Origin: an uncultured delta proteobacterium
GTDB lineage: Bacteria; Desulfobacterota; Syntrophorhabdia; Syntrophorhabdales; Syntrophorhabdaceae
Length of the DNA stretch: 13,523 nt
Assembly: GCA_903872255.1 (NCBI GenBank)
Contig: CAIQJW010000204.1
Location: 1-13,523 of the forward strand
Direction: 5' to 3'
A model generated the notes under the pieces. It worked only from the letters and a program-made list of their open reading frames with translations, had not been told where the DNA came from and did no database searches. Shown piece after piece: positions 5,935 to 13,523 of this stretch. Positions within the stretch are counted from its first letter, which is position 1. The number at the start of each line of letters is the position of its first letter. The translations under genes were made by a program, and so were the position numbers.

Positions 5935-6552
5935 ATGAAAATGAAGTCCGACACACAACCGAAACTCGTTCCGGCGATTGTCTCGATATTCTTATTTTTT
6001 AATTTCATGCAGATTGCCTATGCAGTTGAGCCATGCCCCGCAGTCGCGGAATTAACGCTCGCACAGAAAGCCGCCCAATGGGTAACAGCTTTTCAGACAC
6101 CTTATTGTGATTATCTCACGGATCTCAGCGCATCTATACTTCAGAAAAAAGTAGATCCAGGTGTTCTTCATCAGGCCTTAAATGTATCTAAGATATTCAA
6201 GGTATCGGGCCTGATCGGCGAGTCCGATGGGTCAGCCGCCCTGTCGCGGCTGTCCATGAGTATAAGGCTAAAAAATCCGACGGCGGGTGAAATGGCTACT
6301 GCCAAGCGGCGCGTATTGAGGGCAGGCACCGCAGTAACTGCATATGCGGCGGGCAAAAAAGCCTTTGAGATGGCCAACCAGGTCGATTCTGCTCTTTCAG
6401 GGTTCGCGCCGACATCATTTGATTTTGCATCCAAACAACAGATTCAGAAAGATGCAGCGAAACTTGCCCACTTAAGGGGATTGATACAGTCCCAGGAACT
6501 CAGACTGGGTTCGCTCACCAAAATGCTGGATTCGCTGGGCGAGGAGAAATAG
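5935..6552 (+). CDS. Exported VirB5/TrbJ-like protein, second of three paralogues
   Basis: The product is 205 residues. GGAGGG (5920-5925), within the end of the preceding gene, lies nine bases before the ATG, and only two bases separate the preceding stop from this start. The signal peptide ends AYA before VEPCP (cleavage after residue 30). The mature protein is short, with cysteines in 'EPCPAV' and 'PYCDYL' that could form a disulfide. The C-terminal 50 residues (from 156) repeat the module of the upstream gene: 'SGFAPTSFD', a KD-A-K core and a terminal helix 'LIQSQELRLGSLTKML'. It lacks the VTNYQ motif seen in the other two. It is best read as a diverged duplicate of its neighbours, in the VirB5/TrbJ-like position. 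Function is inferred only. Confidence 0.6.
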   Translation: MKMKSDTQPKLVPAIVSIFLFFNFMQIAYAVEPCPAVAELTLAQKAAQWVTAFQTPYCDYLTDLSASILQKKVDPGVLHQALNVSKIFKVSGLIGESDGSAALSRLSMSIRLKNPTAGEMATAKRRVLRAGTAVTAYAAGKKAFEMANQVDSALSGFAPTSFDFASKQQIQKDAAKLAHLRGLIQSQELRLGSLTKMLDSLGEEK

Positions 6553-6556
6553 AACA

Positions 6557-8050
6557 ATGATTCCATTTGGAACGAAAAAATGGTCATTTGCCTGTGCAGC
6601 TCTCCTAATAAGTGCGTTATTTTTTGCGTTCCTCGGCCCGATCATCCGCAGGGCTGATTGTGCTATATATTGTTCGCCGGTGATCGCGGTGACGAACTAT
6701 CAGCAATTTTCCGAATTATTAAAAAATATTACGAAGAATTTCATGATTGCGCAATTGAAAGCTAATCTGTCGCAGAAACTCAGTTTCTCCTATAAGCCCG
6801 GCAATTTCATAAGTTTTGCCAATGAAAGCCTTGTGGGTGCAACGAATTTTCCACACATGATCAGCAGTATTGTTGATCAAGGGTTGAGATCTCAAACCGA
6901 TTTTGTAAATTCCGAAATGAACGTTGGGAGCTTCACCAATACAATCAATAATGCGGCTTTAGCCATTCTCAATGATGAATTAAAACGGCACGGGATAGAC
7001 AAGAAAGAAATTGCGCCAGTTCTCACAAATTATCAAAGGGCCCTTAACTCCGAGAGCATTGTCGGCACTTATTCCAGCCAGGTCAACGAATACCAGTCCA
7101 TGGTATCTCAGTTTCTGCCGGTCGCATCGAATTTAATGACCCAGACGACAGGCTTATCCGGGAAAACGGATGTAGCGTCATCCATGAGACTTCCTCAAAA
7201 AGACATAATTATGAATACCCGGGAAACACTTGGCGAATGTGCGGCGCATACCCGTGATGGCCTGAAAATTCTCGGCAATATTGCAAACCTAACAATAGGT
7301 GATACGGTTAATGTTAATTTCACGGCGGCAAATGGCAGTTATCTCAAAGTAAGACTCGGGAAAATAGGATCCGGCATTGGTGGCAAGGCGGCCCTGACGG
7401 ATGAAGATATAGAACGGATAATTACCAAGGTAAATAGTGCGGCCGTGCAGACCGTGCCGCAATATATAACAAGATCAATGAATTCGCTTGTAAGTATATC
7501 CTCAGCGACAACGGCAGAGGTCGGAACGACAATGAAAGCGAAGGTGCAATCCGCCCTTAACGCCATAAATAACGCAGCAGTCGCGGAGAAAGAGAAGGAA
7601 AACGTTACAAAGAGTCTTTACTCCGCGATGGAAAAAGATGTAATGGGGCTTGTCGGCGATGCCCGCAATTACGAAACATATGCCCGCCAGAAAAACACGG
7701 GATCTATTATTGATAATAACAACATGAAACAAATTATGGTTCTCTCTGCAAAGCGGGAATCTTCGGCAAACCTCAAAAGACTGGCAATAAAACATTATAT
7801 TACTGCCCGCACGTCATTGGAGATAGCTGCCAGTATCAAAACGCAGCTGAATAAATTTGATCCTGCGGCCATAGACAAGGGATACGAAGACCAGGCGTGG
7901 AAAGATATCGCACGTTTTCAATATTATCTTGTTCACCTTGAAAATCAGCAGCTTAAATTGATGGCGATCCGGGCAATGGCGCAGGCGGCTGATATTGATG
8001 ACACGAATGTCTTGAACTATGTCGAGACCAGTGGACTGCCTGCAGATTGA
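6557..8050 (+). CDS. Large exported VirB5/TrbJ-like protein, third of three paralogues
   Basis: The product is 497 residues, twice the size of its relatives. The start has GAGGAG ten bases upstream and lies four bases after the preceding stop. An N-terminal hydrophobic segment (about 12-29) precedes 'DCAIYCSPVIAVTNYQQF'; VTNYQ (45-49) matches the first paralogue, and two nearby cysteines could pair. The C-terminal module (from about 432) reads 'KFDPAAID', 'DQAWKDIAR', then a helix ending 'MAIRAMAQ', closely parallel to the first paralogue. Between them lie some 380 residues, mostly helical, Asn/Ser/Thr-rich and low in aromatics, with a possible beta segment near 250-270. I infer a periplasmic or surface component, perhaps an adhesin- or pilus-tip-type protein. 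The cleavage site is unclear, so an uncleaved anchor is possible. Confidence 0.6.
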   Translation: MIPFGTKKWSFACAALLISALFFAFLGPIIRRADCAIYCSPVIAVTNYQQFSELLKNITKNFMIAQLKANLSQKLSFSYKPGNFISFANESLVGATNFPHMISSIVDQGLRSQTDFVNSEMNVGSFTNTINNAALAILNDELKRHGIDKKEIAPVLTNYQRALNSESIVGTYSSQVNEYQSMVSQFLPVASNLMTQTTGLSGKTDVASSMRLPQKDIIMNTRETLGECAAHTRDGLKILGNIANLTIGDTVNVNFTAANGSYLKVRLGKIGSGIGGKAALTDEDIERIITKVNSAAVQTVPQYITRSMNSLVSISSATTAEVGTTMKAKVQSALNAINNAAVAEKEKENVTKSLYSAMEKDVMGLVGDARNYETYARQKNTGSIIDNNNMKQIMVLSAKRESSANLKRLAIKHYITARTSLEIAASIKTQLNKFDPAAIDKGYEDQAWKDIARFQYYLVHLENQQLKLMAIRAMAQAADIDDTNVLNYVETSGLPAD

Positions 8051-8061
8051 GGGGTACGGCA

Positions 8062-10800
8062 ATGATACAGAGATCATCTCCATTCTACAGGCGGATACCG
8101 ATCAATATGGTCGGCGAGAAGCACCTCATTCTCGACAAATTCGAAAAAGCACGCGGTCTGGAAATAATACAGGCCGGGGCCGACGGAATTGATAGGTCTG
8201 TCCTGGAAATAGAAGTCAACAGATGTGCAGAATTTCTGAAGAACATTACTGCGCAGAACGTATTCATCCAGTTCACCACGTATTTTAACCGTGATCTCCG
8301 CCCTCTGCTTGACAGGTATATGTCATTGAATGCAGATCCCGTCCTGCAGTCTATGGCAAACGAAAACATGAAGGAATTTACGAATGGCGGGATAATAGAC
8401 ACATCCCTGTATTGCACGATAATAATGCCGCTGAATGCCGAGGCGTCCATTGAGGGCAAAAAAAAGAAACGATCCGGGCTGAATGATTTTTTGGAGCGTG
8501 ACAGAAAGCTGGACGAAGCTATCGTTATGCTCAAAGATACGCTAATACCGCTTGGCTATGAGATAAAAGATCTTTCCGGAGATGGGATGATGCAGAACAT
8601 ATCGATGATCGTCAATCCGGATAATCCTCCACCCTTTATGGGGCTTTCAGAATGCGGTGCACTGCTCCCCTTAAGGAAAAGAATATTCAACACCGATTTT
8701 TATTCGAAAGATTTTTATCTGACAAATGGCAGGTACTATTTTGCCACACTGGTGATGGACACCATACCTAATGTAATCCCCGTAGGGTGCGGCTCAACAA
8801 TGTTACAGAATATTGATTTCCCTCTTGTGATGAACACTACGATCCTGTGCGAGGATGCTGCAAGAATAGCGAAAGATTTGTCCAGAATGCGAATGATGGC
8901 AAATGTATTCAGCGGGAAAAAGACATCGGCTGCGCTTGAAAACAAGGAAAAGATCGCCTCAATAGATAACATGCTCCAGGACCGCGCGCATGAAGGATGG
9001 AAGATCGTCAAATGTTTTAACAGTTACCTTATATGGGATGTAAACATTGAAGCCTTACAGGAAAAAATACAGGCACTGCGCCTCTGTGTTTCGAAGGCGG
9101 TCGATGGGGCGGGGGTGTTTGCGGAGTGGATGAGGAAAGAAAGCGCCTTCGTTGCTTCATTACCCGGATGCGCTACGAGGCATTACGATCCCCATATCAT
9201 TTTTGGCCATGACATTTTAAAATTCGTTCCGCTTAGGGGCATGTACCGGGGTGACCGGGCCCAGCCGGCCATTCTTTTGCGAAATCGATATGGCGGTGTG
9301 ACTGCGTTTAATCCATTTAGTGCACGGCAGAACAGATGGGCAGGGCTTGTGATCGGGCCTACGGGTAGTGGTAAATCCGTTCTGACAAACGGCATCATCG
9401 CAGGAGCAATGGCGTATGACCCTGTTGTTGTCATCATCGACATGTCGAAAGCATCTTCATATGAACCCATCGTTTCCAATTTTGGCGGAAGTTTTATACC
9501 GATTACATTCAGTGATAGTGATAATCGGGTGAATATGTTCGATCTCAGGGTCGGGTTTGAGCAGCCGGTAGGTTCAAAAATAATGTCTCTAAATGCTATT
9601 TTTACGGCGATGCTAAGTGAAAATGACCGCAATATTTCGAAAGAGACACTTTCTATCATGGAGAGGGCCGTAAAAAGAATGTATGACACTCTCTTTAAGG
9701 AGGAACCACGGTTTGTCCGCACAATAAAATTATCAAATGAGGCGCAGGAGCAGGTTTTAAGCGGGTCCCCTTCATTTGAGACCTATCTTGAGTATCGCAA
9801 TTATTATATTAAGAAATTTGTATCGACCTTAGATAAAAAGGACTTTCGTCTTGCCGAAATGGCGCAATGCCTTGCCACCCCGACCCTTAACGATTTTATG
9901 CGGGTCCTGGCATCTGATCCCGCTATAAACACAAACTCCAGAGACCGGCAAATAGCAGAAGATATGAGGAGGGTATTGAATCTTTATGCGCAGGGCGAAC
10001 AGGCTGCATTACTGAACGGAGTAACCAACTTTTATGTTGAGAGAGATATCTTCTGCATCCATATGGGCCTGGTCAGTGAACGCAAGGAAATATTGGCATT
10101 ACTGTTGCTCCTTTATCGTGATTTCGCCTATCGAAAGGCGGTCTATTTACCAAGCGAAATGCCTCCTTTTCTTAGTACCGCGTCTATTGACTGGATGCTT
10201 GCCGCACAGAAAAGACCGAAACTATTTGTTTATGATGAGTTTCATAATTTGAAGAATAACGAACCAATTCTGGATGTCCTCGATAAAGATGCCCGGCAGC
10301 AAAGAACTCTCGGGCTTGCGACGTATCTCGTTACCCAGGATATTCTAGATGTAGCTGAAAAAGGAAAGCATTTCATATCGGCTGCTTCCAATAAATATTT
10401 TACCCGGCATATATCGCCGGAAAACCCGACAATGGAAGGCATAGATAACGTCGTACGGATACTGGGCCTCGGACGCGAGGAACGCGAGCTGCTTCTCTCG
10501 CTGAAGTTCCACCCCGGCAAGTATGCGGAGATCCTCGCACTCAACGAAGACCTCGGGAAAGGCATTATCGTAAATGTCCAGACCCCGAGCAGCAGATGGC
10601 GGTATACAACGCATAAGGATGAACGATATTTAAGGGAATCTGTAGCATCGACGTTGAAAGAACGTGGCGTTCCGCCCAGACGGGCACAATCTGTGACCAT
10701 AGAGGTTCTTGCGGACATGTTTCCCGCGGGAAGCATAGGGCAGTCTGTTAATGTTAGTACGGTTATGCAGAAAATAGAATCAGACGGCTATTTATATTAA
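8062..10800 (+). CDS. dotO: DotO/IcmB/TraU-like VirB4-family ATPase
   Basis: The product is 912 residues from the ATG at 8062, which has GAGGGG seven bases upstream; a TTG at 8047 would overlap the preceding stop and is less likely. It is somewhat shorter than Legionella DotO/IcmB (about 1009). The N-terminal half is the VirB4-type domain with no obvious membrane helix. The C-terminal RecA-like domain has Walker A GPTGSGKS (432-439), then a strand ending 'VVIIDMSK', a Walker B 'KLFVYDE' with the catalytic Asp-Glu at 725-726, and the downstream 'DKDARQQRTLGLATYLVTQD', typical of VirB4/TraU proteins. The protein would sit at the cytosolic face of the inner membrane as a hexamer and power assembly and substrate movement together with DotB. 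A DNA-translocating coupling protein is unlikely, because the N-terminal membrane helices of that family are missing. Confidence 0.85.
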   Translation: MIQRSSPFYRRIPINMVGEKHLILDKFEKARGLEIIQAGADGIDRSVLEIEVNRCAEFLKNITAQNVFIQFTTYFNRDLRPLLDRYMSLNADPVLQSMANENMKEFTNGGIIDTSLYCTIIMPLNAEASIEGKKKKRSGLNDFLERDRKLDEAIVMLKDTLIPLGYEIKDLSGDGMMQNISMIVNPDNPPPFMGLSECGALLPLRKRIFNTDFYSKDFYLTNGRYYFATLVMDTIPNVIPVGCGSTMLQNIDFPLVMNTTILCEDAARIAKDLSRMRMMANVFSGKKTSAALENKEKIASIDNMLQDRAHEGWKIVKCFNSYLIWDVNIEALQEKIQALRLCVSKAVDGAGVFAEWMRKESAFVASLPGCATRHYDPHIIFGHDILKFVPLRGMYRGDRAQPAILLRNRYGGVTAFNPFSARQNRWAGLVIGPTGSGKSVLTNGIIAGAMAYDPVVVIIDMSKASSYEPIVSNFGGSFIPITFSDSDNRVNMFDLRVGFEQPVGSKIMSLNAIFTAMLSENDRNISKETLSIMERAVKRMYDTLFKEEPRFVRTIKLSNEAQEQVLSGSPSFETYLEYRNYYIKKFVSTLDKKDFRLAEMAQCLATPTLNDFMRVLASDPAINTNSRDRQIAEDMRRVLNLYAQGEQAALLNGVTNFYVERDIFCIHMGLVSERKEILALLLLLYRDFAYRKAVYLPSEMPPFLSTASIDWMLAAQKRPKLFVYDEFHNLKNNEPILDVLDKDARQQRTLGLATYLVTQDILDVAEKGKHFISAASNKYFTRHISPENPTMEGIDNVVRILGLGREERELLLSLKFHPGKYAEILALNEDLGKGIIVNVQTPSSRWRYTTHKDERYLRESVASTLKERGVPPRRAQSVTIEVLADMFPAGSIGQSVNVSTVMQKIESDGYLY

Positions 10801-10817
10801 AAATGAAGGAAAACCTC

Positions 10818-11390
10818 ATGAAATTTTCTCAACTATTACCGGCAGCCATGATCTTTGGACTATTCATATCCCTCATATTAATACCGTGCGCCGGTGCGCA
10901 GCAGAAACCAGAAATTCCCGAAGCCGTGATAGATGGGATCGGTGAATTTCTCAGGGGGATCAATATACTTGCCGGCGGCACCAAGGCTCTACCATCAGGC
11001 GACCCGTTTCTTGAAAAGGTTAGGACTCGCTATGAGATTCCCGAAAGGATCCCGATCCTTTCTCCACACGGAGGGAATTCCATAATTGTATTTATCTTCG
11101 ACGGCGAGCAGCTTCCTGTAGCGAAAAGCATATGGAGCCAAATATCACCGAATGACTACAAATACCTTCAGACCCACCACAACCTGAAGCGTGTATATTG
11201 TCTCCATGAAAAAGAACCTGTGGATCTTGGTGATAATATTATTGCTGTCAGGCCCGGCAACATACGAGAAATGCTGGTCTACTTTAATGATAAAAAAGGC
11301 ACTATAGATTCAGCGAGAATACATACGGGGAACTCGGTGGCATTCATGCATTCCCGATATATTGTGAGACCTGCTCGAGTGGAATTTTAG
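10818..11390 (+). CDS. Exported protein between VirB4 and DotG genes, unknown
   Basis: The product is 190 residues from the ATG at 10818, with AAGGA (10806-10810) seven bases upstream. An in-frame ATG at 10803 would add five residues and has no ribosome binding site. The signal peptide (to about residue 27) ends CAGAQQ, giving a soluble periplasmic protein. The mature part has a proline-rich start (KPEIPEAV), a Gly-rich turn (LAGGTKALPSGDPF), and alternating strands and helices such as 'SIIVFIFDGEQLP' (88-100) and 'YLQTHHNLKRVYCLHEKEPVDLGDN' (broken at 130). Some of this resembles the alpha/beta pattern of small thioredoxin-like or TrbC/TraW-type periplasmic proteins, but no CxxC is present and I make no family call. 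It is sandwiched between two core genes, so a structural or assembly role is likely. Confidence 0.65.
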   Translation: MKFSQLLPAAMIFGLFISLILIPCAGAQQKPEIPEAVIDGIGEFLRGINILAGGTKALPSGDPFLEKVRTRYEIPERIPILSPHGGNSIIVFIFDGEQLPVAKSIWSQISPNDYKYLQTHHNLKRVYCLHEKEPVDLGDNIIAVRPGNIREMLVYFNDKKGTIDSARIHTGNSVAFMHSRYIVRPARVEF

Positions 11391-11393
11391 GAA

Positions 11394-12551
11394 ATGAGAA
11401 AACTTTCCAAACCAGCAATTATAATTACTATCGGAGTGATAGCCGCAGCGTTGCTCATGTCTGTCGCGATCGGAGTACTGATGAAGAATTCAAAAACAAC
11501 TCGTATTTCACAGCTCGACATTAATAAGAAACAAGCCGCCAAAAAAAATACTGGTCCGGTTGAACGGAATGAAAATGATCCATTGGTGATAGATGACAGA
11601 AAAAAAGACGAAAGCACGATCGGCAACGCTATTAAGAAAGAACAGCAAATGCTTAAGGAAAGTGAGAAAGGTGGGTACGTTGGAGGAGTTGGGCCGTCAA
11701 AGAAGAAAAAGAGTGATCCGGACCTTGGCGGCATGATCGTCCCCGAGTCAGAAGAAGATATTATGTTTTCAGCGAAAAAACGCAAAGGCCAGCCAAATAT
11801 CTACAACGACGCCAATTCTGATACTGACAAAGTTCTTGACGGAGATAATGAACAGATCCGGAAAAAAACGTGGGAATATATGTACCTTCGAAAAGTTTCG
11901 GGTGGTTTCCTCAACAATACTCAGTCAGTAGCCGCCAATATATCAGCAAATGAGGCCGCAAATATAAAGGCATCCGGGGGCGAAAAGAATTCCCCGTTGG
12001 CTGGCCAGGCACCAAGGGTACAATATTTCAGGCCATATCGTGCGGTTATTGACAGGACATTTACATCAGCAGATACGAAAGCAGTGTTTGTAGCTACGGG
12101 CAATGAAATTCCCCTCAAAGGCTGGAAGATCGTAGGAAAAGCAGGCCCAAACTTTGCCGACAACAGGTTTCATGTAGAGGTGTCGGGTGTCCTCAGCCTC
12201 GACAATATTCATTATGCGATGAAGGGGTACGCTGCATCAATCGATCAATCAGACGGCATTGTTTCAAAAGTAAGGCATGATGATATTGGCGGTACCATGA
12301 CCAGCAGCATTCTTTCAGGAATGTCATCTTTTCTTGGCGCGTTGAGAAAAGACACGACAACCGTAGAAGTAACATCGGGTACTACTGTGACAGGCCAGAC
12401 AAAGGATGACAACCGGTTGAGAGAAGCTGGCCTCGCTTCCGGCGATACGATGTTTCAGGGCATGGCAAAAAAAGCAGAAAGTTCCGCAAAAAAGACACCA
12501 ACGCTTATCATGGAAAAAGGCGTTCCGGTACTCATCTATTTCACACCATAA
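11394..12551 (+). CDS. dotG: DotG/IcmE/TraO-like channel protein (VirB10-type)
   Basis: The product is 385 residues, much shorter than Legionella DotG (over 1000 residues, including long repeats) and closer to IncI TraO. A short cytosolic N-terminus precedes one membrane helix (about 8-30). A charged, Lys/Glu/Asp-rich periplasmic linker follows (about 31-200), then the C-terminal VirB10-like domain. Family hallmarks there are 'FRPYRAVIDRTFTSADT' with 'VFVATGNEIPLKGWKIVGKA', 'ILSGMSSFLGAL' (compare 'FLQGYSSAI' in DotG) and the ending 'TPTLIMEKGVPVLIYFTP' (compare 'TPTTVKVNSGVGLGILF'). DotG spans from the inner membrane to the outer-membrane complex and is thought to line the channel. The gene starts three bases after the preceding stop. 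The Legionella-type repeats are absent, as in plasmid versions. Confidence 0.8.
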   Translation: MRKLSKPAIIITIGVIAAALLMSVAIGVLMKNSKTTRISQLDINKKQAAKKNTGPVERNENDPLVIDDRKKDESTIGNAIKKEQQMLKESEKGGYVGGVGPSKKKKSDPDLGGMIVPESEEDIMFSAKKRKGQPNIYNDANSDTDKVLDGDNEQIRKKTWEYMYLRKVSGGFLNNTQSVAANISANEAANIKASGGEKNSPLAGQAPRVQYFRPYRAVIDRTFTSADTKAVFVATGNEIPLKGWKIVGKAGPNFADNRFHVEVSGVLSLDNIHYAMKGYAASIDQSDGIVSKVRHDDIGGTMTSSILSGMSSFLGALRKDTTTVEVTSGTTVTGQTKDDNRLREAGLASGDTMFQGMAKKAESSAKKTPTLIMEKGVPVLIYFTP

Positions 12552-12566
12552 TTACAGGAACCATAT

Positions 12567-13307
12567 ATGAATTCAAGATCATTTGTCCTTAGTATCATTA
12601 TCGGAATATTATTGATAGGCTGCGCAGGCAGTAAAAGGATGTTGGATGAGAATGGCCAGCTTCCCACGGTTTCCGATATGCTTAACCTACTGGATGACGG
12701 TGAGCCTGTCCGGCCCTACTCCAGGTACATTTACAGAATTATAGAAAAAAATAAAAGTCAGGCTGCAAGCGGAGTCATCTCAATGCCGCCCGTCATCAAA
12801 CAAGATCTTCGGCTGGAAATGTCAGGATCGAAACTGAAGATCATCGCCGATGGATCATTCCTGCGTTCACACGATCTTAGGATCGGCGATTCAGAAGAAG
12901 TCCCGTTCGGTGGGGGATATTCTGCCGGGGGAAAGCTGGCGATAATACCGGAATTTCTCAGGCCTGTCGAAGTCGAGCCGCAGTGGTTCCCCGGGAACGC
13001 GGCTGTCAGTATCGACAGCAAATGCAATTTTCTGATAAAGCTGAAAAGCCCGCAGGGAACCGAGGTCCAGAAACTTGTAGAATTCATCGATGCAAGGACC
13101 GGACTGGACAGGGCACGCTGTGAAATTCTCGGCACGTTTCAGAATATTCCACAGCTAAGAAAGCTTGTGTTGGATCTCAGTAATCAGGGAAAATACGATG
13201 CCAGGCTGAGCTATGTGCTGCGTCTGAATTGGAGTGGTACATTCGCTCTTGTCAGGATAATACGGGAGGTGGATTTTGATATTCAGAAAATACCCGATCC
13301 GAAATGA
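12567..13307 (+). CDS. Lipoprotein downstream of dotG, unknown
   Basis: The product is 246 residues, with AGGAA in the 15-base gap before its ATG. The lipobox LLIGC places the lipidated cysteine at 19, and Ala at +2 is compatible with the outer membrane. The mature protein starts with a polar linker (to about 50), then a beta-rich domain containing 'GGGYSAGGKLAIIPEF' and 'VEVEPQWFPGNAAVSID'. A more helical region follows ('TEVQKLVEFIDARTGLDRARC'), and the C-terminal strands include 'YVLRLNWSG'. I do not recognise the family. It does not look like DotC, and it is longer than Legionella DotD (about 163). As the second lipoprotein of the operon it is a candidate for a DotD-like role, but that rests only on context. 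It appears to be the last gene of the operon within the window. Confidence 0.65.
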   Translation: MNSRSFVLSIIIGILLIGCAGSKRMLDENGQLPTVSDMLNLLDDGEPVRPYSRYIYRIIEKNKSQAASGVISMPPVIKQDLRLEMSGSKLKIIADGSFLRSHDLRIGDSEEVPFGGGYSAGGKLAIIPEFLRPVEVEPQWFPGNAAVSIDSKCNFLIKLKSPQGTEVQKLVEFIDARTGLDRARCEILGTFQNIPQLRKLVLDLSNQGKYDARLSYVLRLNWSGTFALVRIIREVDFDIQKIPDPK

Positions 13308-13328
13308 TCTAGTCAGGGAGTTAACCTA
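13308..13328. other. Short convergent gap, no terminator seen
   Basis: Only 21 bases separate the stop codons of the two convergent genes. There is a GTTAAC hexamer palindrome (13320-13325), but no GC-rich hairpin with a T-run on either strand. Transcripts from the two sides may therefore overlap at their 3' ends. Confidence 0.3.
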
Positions 13329-13523
13329 TTACGTCTTTGGCGGATAAAATTCCTTGGGGATATGGATCAACATCTTCAGGCGGGTGCCTTTGCCGACTTT
13401 GGAGATAATGCGAAAGGTATCGGAAAATCTCTTTATATTGGACAGGCCGAGGCCGAGGAAATCTCGACAAAGAGATTGCAGAAGCTCTGAAGTCAAGCAA
13501 GAACCATGATGGATTTCCTTCAA
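13329..13523 (-). CDS. C-terminus of anti-sigma-type GHKL ATP-binding protein (partial)
   Basis: Only the last 64 residues are present; the gene runs in from beyond the right edge. The segment 'GSCLTSELLQSL' followed by 'FLGLGLSNIKRFSD' and 'FRIISKVGKGTRLKMLIHI' matches the C-terminal ATP-lid and G2-box region of GHKL ATPases of the RsbT/RsbW or anti-sigma regulatory type ('GxSTxSELIRSLGFGAGMGLPNIK...GKGT'). These small proteins bind ATP and act as serine kinases or anti-sigma factors in partner-switching control. A histidine kinase C-terminus is an alternative, but the SEL-SL segment before the glycine loop fits the anti-sigma type better. It is convergent to the secretion operon and has no evident functional link to it. 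Confidence 0.6.
   Translation of the reverse strand: MKEIHHGSCLTSELLQSLCRDFLGLGLSNIKRFSDTFRIISKVGKGTRLKMLIHIPKEFYPPKT

Noticed and set aside
8047..8061. TTG start for the VirB4-like protein
   Set aside because: It overlaps the previous stop and lacks a ribosome binding site, whereas the ATG at 8062 has GAGGGG seven bases upstream.
9183..9722. 179-residue minus-strand frame inside the VirB4-like gene
   Set aside because: Antisense to the Walker A region of a clear ATPase; a shadow of codon bias.
10242..10736. 164-residue minus-strand frame inside the VirB4-like gene
   Set aside because: Antisense shadow, Ser/Arg-rich, with no supporting features.
1..13523. CRISPR arrays, tRNA/rRNA genes, insertion sequences, att sites
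   Set aside because: By eye I found no regularly spaced repeats, RNA gene signatures, transposase-like proteins or terminal inverted repeats.

Overview
The window carries most of one compact, co-directional operon (about 399-13307, + strand) for a divergent type IVB (Dot/Icm, IncI-plasmid-like) secretion or conjugation apparatus. A small divergently transcribed gene flanks it on the left. On the right is the tail of a convergent gene for an anti-sigma-type ATP-binding protein. The signal peptides, two lipoprotein signals and the outer-membrane-complex components indicate a Gram-negative host. The style of the right-hand GHKL protein (a segment like 'GxxLTSELLxSL...GLGLSNIKRFSD') leads me to favour Desulfobacterota/deltaproteobacteria, but this is a weak inference. 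Nothing in the window shows whether the locus is chromosomal, an integrated element or a plasmid.

Layout. (1) 74-337 (-): a short protein with at least one membrane segment, of the pilin/DotP-like kind. (2) 338-398: a divergent promoter region with a perfect inverted repeat. (3) 399-3949: DotI-like (VirB8-type) inner-membrane protein; DotH-like (VirB9-type) protein, whose signal peptide is encoded inside the 3' end of dotI; a 90-odd-residue exported protein; a short DotC-like lipoprotein with an apparent SPOR-like tail; and three small membrane proteins, one of which resembles the divergent 74-337 product. (4) 3978-5069: DotB-like, PilT-family hexameric ATPase. (5) 5070-5176: the largest gap in the operon, with two short inverted repeats. 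(6) 5177-8050: three consecutive exported proteins that share a C-terminal module and look like a tandem VirB5/TrbJ-like paralogue family. (7) 8062-10800: DotO/IcmB/TraU-like VirB4 ATPase. (8) 10818-13307: an unknown exported protein, a short DotG/IcmE-like (VirB10-type) protein, and an unknown lipoprotein. (9) 13329-end (-): the anti-sigma-like C-terminus.

How the genes fit together. DotC, DotH and DotG would form the outer-membrane/periplasmic core, with the second lipoprotein possibly standing in for DotD. DotI and the small membrane proteins would form the inner-membrane part, and DotB and the VirB4-like protein would power assembly or transport. The three VirB5-like proteins would be periplasmic or surface components. 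Stop and start codons overlap or lie within about 30 nt at almost every junction, so translational coupling is likely. I see no relaxase, coupling protein (DotL/TraD type), DotA, DotD or effector here. Whether the system moves DNA or proteins cannot be told from this window.
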